From Ciborinia camelliae (Eukaryota; Ascomycota; Leotiomycetes; Helotiales; Sclerotiniaceae): DNA of 64,000 nucleotides. Below are positions 58,040 through 64,000 of the stretch, piece after piece; position 1 is the stretch's first letter; the number at the start of each line of letters is the position of its first letter. The notes under the pieces were generated by a model. It ran no database searches. It was not told the origin of the DNA and was given only the letters and a program-made list of their open reading frames with translations. Made by a program: the position numbers and the translations under genes. Location of the stretch: contig JANPYM010000001.1 in the NCBI GenBank assembly GCA_025890175.1, forward strand, positions 2,030,853-2,094,852. Direction: 5' to 3'.

Positions 58040-60429
58040 ATGCAGAGGGGCTTATATATGGGTATGCGTATTGGGAGGGAGATGAGGATGCAGAGAGGAG
58101 CTACAGAGACCTTCAATAGAAGGAAATTTGGAATTGGAATGTGGGGGGCCGGGGTATCTTTGANNNNNNNNNNGGAATTGGAATGTGGGGGGCCGGGGTA
58201 TCTTTGAGGGGGGGCTCGTTGCTGAGTTCGTCGGCTTGGGATGAGAGATCGAGGGGGTTCTCTTATTCTTCTCGTGCATCTTTTGCGTCTTCATCTGCAT
58301 CGGAGTCAATGTCGATGCCGAATTCCGATACCTCTTCTTCTTCTTCTGGCGCGAACAAGGGAAATGGCGAGTCACCTTTTGCCAATAAAACGATCCTGGT
58401 CACGGGTGCTTCGAGGGGCATTGGAAAGGCGATTGCGCGCAGGTTTGGAGAGTTGGGGGGGGGAGGTTGGTGGTGGTGGGGAGGAACAGAGAGGTTTTGG
58501 AGAGGAATAGAGGGGAGTTGGAGGGGGTGGAGGGGAAGGGGATGGGGATGGAGATTGAGGTTGTTTGTGGGGATGTGGGGAAGAAGGAGTTTTGGATGGA
58601 GGAGTTTGGAAGGGGGAAGAGGCTTGATGGGGTATGTTTTCTCTTCTTGCTTTATTTGTCTTTTTTGGGGCTTTTTTGCGTCCTGATTGTTGGGATGGAG
58701 TTGAGAGGGTAGAAGAAGAGGATAGAAGGGGGAGGGAGAAGAAAAAAAGAAGATGGGGAAGGGGAGAGTTCTCTTTCGATCTTTTTGATTTGCATCCGAA
58801 GATACATTTGGCCTTGGATCTTGCATATCTACCGATTTCAACATTCTTTCATTTCCCCTCTCCCCTTTCCAACTTAACTTATTTACTTACTTTCCATCTA
58901 CCCTTTACCCTCTTTACCCCCTCTTCCCCCATCCTTCTCCCTCTTTCCATAAAACATCATTAACTGTATCTACTCCACAGCGTCCCAAACCCACTATAGA
59001 TATACTTATCAACGCCGCCGGCCTAACCCACGCCTCCCCACTCATAACCACTTCTCCTTCTCTCATCGAAGAAGTTCTACAGACGAATTTGATGGGCACG
59101 ATTTGGGGGTGTAAAGTTATTGGGAAGGACATGTTGAGACGACGGGAAGGTATGTTTCTTTTTTCTTTTTTTTTTTGCCTTTTCCGCTTTTACTTTCAAG
59201 TTCTCTGCTTTGCCCTCCATCCCCTCTCTCCTCTCCTCTTCCTCATTCATATTCCTATCTCCAGCGCGGATTTTCTCATGATGAGTTTACATAAAACACA
59301 AGAGAAGAGGCATTTTCGAAAATGCAAAAACCCGAGAACGAAATAAGCTAATCCAAAATCCCAAAACACAGGCTGTATAATAAACATCTCCTCGCTCCTA
59401 GGTATAAAAGGTGGAAGAGGAAGCGTCGCATATGCAGCGAGTAAAGCCGGGGTTCTTGGTATGATTCCCCTTTTCCTTTCCTTTCTTTTCCTATGATTCA
59501 TTCACATTCACATTCCATAATTTTTCCTCCTGTTCCCCTTTGATCCTTTCCTTTCCCCGTCTCATCTCATCTCATCCCATCCCATCCTATTCCATCCCCT
59601 TCCATCCCCCTCCCTCCCCAGTGTGCTTTCCCAAAGAAAAATCCCTTCTCAAACAACCCCCTCATCGAACAATCCGGATGATGTTTCTAATCCTTCCCCT
59701 CTTTCACAATAGGTCTCACCCGCGCCCTGGCGGCTGAAATGGGTCCCGCGGGAATCAGAGTAAATGCTATCGTACCGGGATATATCGAGACTGATATGAC
59801 GAGAGGTATGTATATATGTTATTTTCTTTTGCCTCTCCCTACATCTTCATCATTATTATTTCTTCTCATATTCTTTTACGGCATTCTTTCAAGCATCCTT
59901 TAAAGTGGGGATTTGGGGATGCTGGGATTATGTATTTTCTTATTTTTTATTTTCCATTATCTATGTTATGTTATTGTGTGTTTCCACATATCAACATATC
60001 AACAACTTCTTTTCCCTTCATGCGCATTTGCATTTGCATCTGTATTCCATCTTCGTATCCTCCCATTGTTTCACTCTCCTCAAATCATTCCATGTCCCTC
60101 CTCAAATGACTTTCCTCCAAAACCATTTTCAACCCAACCCTTCCCTCCCCTATTCAAATTAAACGCGCCCCCTCCTTGCCTCTATCTCAAAACATAATAT
60201 ACACAACTTATCATCTTACATCTTGCCAAAAGAAAAAGAAAAAAAAAGCCAAACTAACATGGGTGCCAAAGCAATGACCGACCCTGCACGCAAAGAAGCA
60301 CTAAACGCCATTCCCCTCGCTCGCTTTGGAGATGCTAACGAAATAGCCGATGCCGCCGTCTTTTTAGTAACCAATAAATACGCCAGCAATTGTGTGCTCA
60401 ATCTCGATGGTGGGTTGAGCGCTGTATGA
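58040..60429 (+). CDS. 3-oxoacyl-[ACP] reductase-like SDR (FabG/Oar1 type), five exons, interrupted by a gap and a frameshift
   Basis: Short-chain dehydrogenase, likely mitochondrial fatty-acid synthesis. Exons: 58040-58631, 58981-59149, 59372-59458, 59713-59805 and 60272-60429. After an Arg-rich N terminus the Rossmann motif is [19 protein letters not shown]. Then [11 protein letters not shown] (NAG), the catalytic Ser in [12 protein letters not shown] and Tyr/Lys in YAASKAGVL, then [19 protein letters not shown] and [18 protein letters not shown], ending [13 protein letters not shown]. Two breaks: the N gap at 58164-58173 with a duplicated 34-base flank shifts frame by two, and a nine-G run at about 58455-58463 shifts it again before [12 protein letters not shown]. 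Both look like assembly or sequence errors. Intron 4 is 466 bases. Confidence 0.85.
58130..58163. repeat. left copy of the 34-base overlap at the second gap
   Basis: Identical to 58174-58207 on the other side of ten Ns. It is another contig-end overlap that was not merged. Confidence 0.95.
58164..58173. other. assembly gap of 10 N
   Basis: Ten Ns inside the first exon of the reductase, flanked by an identical 34-base sequence on both sides. Confidence 0.97.
58174..58207. repeat. right copy of the 34-base overlap at the second gap
   Basis: Identical to 58130-58163. Removing one copy plus the Ns deletes 44 bases and rejoins the upstream and downstream frames of the reductase. Confidence 0.95.
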
Positions 60430-60598
60430 TTTCTTGAAGGGGATCAAAATCGGAGATTTTGGGTGAACGAGATTGGATGGGGTATCTGAGGGATAAAGTT
60501 CAGGTCTTAAGGAGAGATGGATGATTAAGCTGGGGAGGTATGAGATAGGACGGGCGAGAGGTGTAAAAAGACGATTGGATTGGAATGCAAGTAAGCAT

Positions 60599-63261
60599 CT
60601 AATCATCAATCATAATAGCACCATCATTCGCATCATCCAGGACAATTATACCATCATCCAGAGAAGCCATCGACATACCATCAGAACCAGGGTCAATTTT
60701 AGAGCGCTTCGAAGATGGAGAAACATCATTGCCGAGGGCATTGGATGCAGATCTCTTTTTAATGCCATTGGCATTATCATTTTGAAGCACTTCTACAGAG
60801 GGCTTTTTGACGTGGCCATTTGAATTTGTAGCATTGCCGTTTGTTGAAAGTGTTGGTTCAGGTTCGGAGACGGGTTTCTTGCGGCGGGGGATGGGCGATT
60901 CAGGGGCAAGTGTTTCTGTAAGGAGAGGGGTGGGCGTGGAAGATCTGGGATTTATGTCGAGGCTTTTGATGGGGGCGTCTTCCATTGTTGTATCGCTGTA
61001 TGGTGGTTAGGGGATGAAGGAGTTATATGGGGGGGAAACCAAAAGAGTTCTGGACTTACGATTCCTGAACATTGAGTACGAGATTAACTCTAGGACCCTT
61101 GGGATTTTCATCATCTTCATCGATGACGGTTAAGAAAGTGTCACCCTTGATACCTATGCATCGTGTTAGTCAAGACATCTGTATATAAATACATGTGCTA
61201 AACAAAAAAGAAAAACGTACCGAGTTCACTAAGTTTCTTATCCAAATTCTCCGTCTCCTCAACATCATAAAGTAGTCCACTTTCATTATTAACCACAATC
61301 TCCTCACCATATCCAAGTTGAAGTTTCAAGAAACCCTCGACGAGATCATTAAGTGTAGCTCTTGACATATCAACCAGTAAGCGAGTCTGTGCAACGCTAC
61401 ATACAGGACAATCTGAATTTGGTTCTCGAAATTTGTCAGAGGAGAGGAGTCTTTCTGGGGCGAATGGGGAGAGGAAAATCTAGGTTAGTGAGTATATGGT
61501 CTGTCATTCTAGTCATTGGGGTAGGATATACCTCTTTGCTACTCGAGTAATCATCACGAAGGACTTTGAATGATTGCAAAACACAAAGACCAGCTACAAT
61601 AGCATTGGTCGTTGCGATAGCAGGAATGATGTTACCGGCCATCTGCTTAACATCAAATCGAGATTTGGTTTCAATGCCAAAGACGATAGATCTCAAATTG
61701 GCGCTTGCGGTGACAAAGTCCAGAGTATCTTCATCATCTTTATCGAAGGTGATGACTGGTTCTGCTGACCCGGCACCATTCGATGTAGCTTTCATTTCTT
61801 GTAGTCTTTTGCTTAATCGTTCCAAACTACGGGAGTTAAAATTGCTGGCATGATATGGGAAGAGCGAATTACTTACCTATCTTTGAATACCAGGAGATTC
61901 TCATGTATGTTCCAAACTCGTTGATCATCTTTAAGCACAGCTTTCTTGGCGGCCTTGATACCCTCTGGCTCCGGACCCCCTGCCTCTACATTGAGTTTGG
62001 CGGTGAGGGCTTCGCTGAGGATGGAGTAATCTAAATACTCAGGTGGTCGTCTAGATTTCCACATATCCTCCATAGATCTCAAACGAACGATATCATCCTT
62101 ATAAACCTTCTCGAACAGCAATCGAGGAAAAGCATCAGTGCCCATTGATTCCCTAATCTTCTTGAGAGCTTGAGACTCTAACCGCAGCTTCTCGATCTCC
62201 TTGGCTGCCTGATTGTCAGCGAGGCACTTCAACATAGTATGGAACAACAGACCATTTTCTGAATCTTCTGAATGATCCATCTCAGCGGATTCATCCTCAC
62301 TAGCACCAAATACCTCACTGTTTGAACTTTTAGCAACATTTCCTTTCGGTGCACCCGACCAGACATACCTCAATAAATAGCTCTTTCCCCAAACTATGCA
62401 ATGAATCGGCTGACTTGGTGTACTTCGAATAGTGCATACTGGAAAACTCTTCGGCGTTTGCTTTGTTGTGCAATCATAACATGCCGTCTTTCCCTTCTTA
62501 ATAACTTGAACCTGTCCATTGAAACCAGTTGTGCCCGACTCAATTAAGGGTATATCCGCCGCCAAACACATCTTGTTTACATGTCTCCTCGCTTCGAGAT
62601 TATCCAACGCATTGAAAACCATTGTAAAACCCTTAAACCAATCCACATTAAACTGCGAATCCTTGATATTTGCATGGTGTGCCTCCAGCTTGACTTTCGG
62701 GTTGAACTTATGCGCCGCATCTTTCGCAACCTATATGAATCCGCATCAGTCCACATCTGAATCTGCCCTGCAAAAGCTACCTACCAAAGCCTTCGATTTC
62801 TTGATATGCTCATGACGGAACAGGAATTGTCGATTTAAGTTGCTGAGATCGATGGTATCCAGGTCAACGATGTGGATTTCTCCAAAGCCAGCCAGAACCA
62901 GATTTTTGAGTAATTCACATCCTATTCCTCCAGCTCCAACCATCAATATGCGTGCCTATTTAAAAAGTTTAGTGACAAAATTCATTTTCAATGGGTTTCC
63001 GCAGAATGAAGAAATTCACATAATCCCGCGCTTGGAACAAACACAACTCCAACAATATGGCATATATATTTCTGCAGCTTGGAAATAAGATAGTAGTTTA
63101 TCCAAACCCAAGAAAAAACAACCATATGATATAACAAAAGCAAAGGTTGAAGTACTTGGAGCTCTTCTTAAACATGATGCTGTGAACTTGGATGCGCTTA
63201 CCTCCTTGACCATTGTATTCAAAGGTCTACCCAGTGACTGCGTGTTGAATTGATCGCGCAT
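60599..63261 (-). CDS. uba2: SUMO-activating enzyme subunit 2 (Uba2), seven exons
   Basis: E1 catalytic subunit that, with Aos1, activates SUMO in the nucleus. Exons: 63261-63202, 62955-62785, 62730-61877, 61826-61532, 61479-61221, 61153-61060 and 60995-60599, all GT-AG and in frame. ATP-binding motif [20 protein letters not shown], then [18 protein letters not shown]. Zn/catalytic region: [20 protein letters not shown] followed by [16 protein letters not shown], where the catalytic Cys is expected in PVCTIRST. A second Zn pair is CPVCS. The ubiquitin-fold domain runs about 61440-61060. The last exon is a disordered tail with a basic KKRSASN...SSKRSK and an acidic end that may bind SUMO or act in nuclear import. 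In-frame ATGs at 63276 and 63273 are alternatives; 63261 ([11 protein letters not shown]) fits the family. Confidence 0.95.
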
Positions 63262-63968
63262 CTTATTGATCATCATGCGTAGGTGATTTGCGACAGCGCA
63301 AGATGTGTATTGACGAACAAAATGAAGGTTGTATTGATGTAGGATAGAAAGTTAAGGCTGACCTTTACCTTCGGATGGTTCCTGAGGCTCTGCTTATGTT
63401 TCCAAGCTCCAGGGTGATTGAAATAAATCCGCGATCGCGTTGATAAAGGTAGAAAACGCGCATGATTAAATAAGCGGATTCTTATCGGTGTGATGGTGGT
63501 TGTGGTTGTGGTTGTGGTCAGTGCGCCATTTTTTATTGTCTCATGCTTCACTTCACTTTTCTTTTTCTGAGGGAAGGAAAGTTTGTTTTTTTGATGTACC
63601 TTAGGTAGGTACTAGTAGGTTGCTGATGGTAATAAGGTTCTGTCAAATTGGGGTCTGAGCTTACCTATGACTATGAAGGTATTGGACTACCTAGGGAGGT
63701 AGTTTAGTTTACTAGCAATATAAAAAGTAATTACCAATTCCAACATCAATCCCACTCGTTCAATTCGTTCCTGTCCAGTCTTCAAATCATTCCAAGTTCC
63801 AAGTTGGAGGTTGTGACTTGTACCCACACTTCACCTAATAACGAGACGAATTTTATAACATTACCCCGCCGACTGTACATCTCTTCCATACCCCTCTAAC
63901 CCAATACAAAACACAACATTACGATCACCACATCATTGAATCCCCAAATCTAAAACCCCATCCCAACC
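63262..63968. promoter_or_regulatory. divergent region between uba2 and the gene starting at 63969
   Basis: About 700 bases between divergent starts. A run of TGGTTG/TGTGGTTGTGG repeats lies near 63491-63519 and TAGGTAGGTA near 63603-63612. A minus frame at 63273-63551 is open through the repeat but is not a gene. Confidence 0.5.
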
Positions 63969-64000
63969 ATGTCTGATGATGAAGCGGACCCCGAGCTCCT
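63969..64000 (+). CDS. start of an unidentified gene, cut by the window edge
   Basis: ATG at 63969, with an A at -3 (ACCATG), begins MSDDEADPELL and runs off the end. Only ten or eleven codons are visible, so the product cannot be identified. It faces away from uba2. Confidence 0.55.
   Translation, partial: MSDDEADPEL

Noticed and set aside
60260..60429. Separate small gene starting MGAKAMTD
   Set aside because: It is the last exon of the reductase: the acceptor after CCAAAG joins it in frame as [11 protein letters not shown], and the Met codon is inside the intron.
63273..63551. Minus-strand frame with a long Thr run
   Set aside because: Open only because of the TGG repeat; it lies in the uba2 upstream region and is out of frame with uba2.
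1..64000. CRISPR arrays, operons, prophage or bacterial mobile elements
   Set aside because: The window is eukaryotic: spliced genes throughout, no direct-repeat/spacer arrays, no transposase or integrase frame.

Overview
This is a window of filamentous ascomycete nuclear DNA, most likely from a leotiomycete of the Sclerotinia/Botrytis type. The grounds are short GT-AG introns of about 45-70 bases, CTRAY-like branch points, adjacent head-to-head genes for the two ATP-citrate lyase subunits, fungus-only families (fungal rhodopsin-domain membrane protein, Zn2Cys6 regulator, HeLo protein, Aur1-like enzyme) and an extremely AT-rich block of the kind left by repeat-induced point mutation. The genus is inferred from overall impression only. 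All gene models were spliced by eye from reading frames, splice signals and family resemblance.

Layout. Bases 1-1950 are AT-rich, gene-free and probably a mutated transposon remnant. From 2.4 to 24.3 kb come: a seven-exon rhodopsin-domain membrane protein (+); a conserved disordered protein (-); an aquaporin with two altered NPA boxes (-); a large protein with an N-terminal SANT-like segment, a coiled coil and several C2H2 fingers (-); an Hsp70/HSPA12-like ATPase (+); a small coiled-coil protein (-); an intron-containing tRNA-Gly(TCC); an amidase (-); and a small secreted protein (-). From 25.3 to 28.8 kb an elongin C gene appears twice on either side of a 10-N gap. The two copies end exactly at the gap and at a matching base, so this is almost certainly an unmerged contig overlap. 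From 30 to 41 kb come an Aur1-like PAP2 enzyme (+), ESCRT-III Vps24 (-), co-chaperone p23/Sba1 (+), a decayed FAD-linked oxidase pseudogene (+) and a half-size ABCG transporter (+). From 43 to 51 kb come a HeLo-domain protein with a degenerate kinase domain (-), a Zn2Cys6 transcription factor (+) and the small subunit of DNA polymerase delta (+). From 51.6 to 57.4 kb lie the ATP-citrate lyase subunits, acl1 (-) and acl2 (+), sharing one 1.84 kb intergenic region. From 58 to 63.3 kb come a mitochondrial-type FabG-like reductase (+), broken by a second 10-N gap with a 34-base duplicated overlap and by a G-run frameshift, and the SUMO-activating enzyme subunit Uba2 (-). The first codons of another gene start at 63969.

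Most genes are unrelated housekeeping functions. The one clear functional pair is acl1/acl2, which together make cytosolic acetyl-CoA. The most noteworthy biological item is the HeLo-pseudokinase protein, whose architecture resembles the necroptosis executor MLKL. The most important technical items are the two collapsible assembly duplications, the reductase frameshift and an Hsp70-like intron with no AG acceptor.
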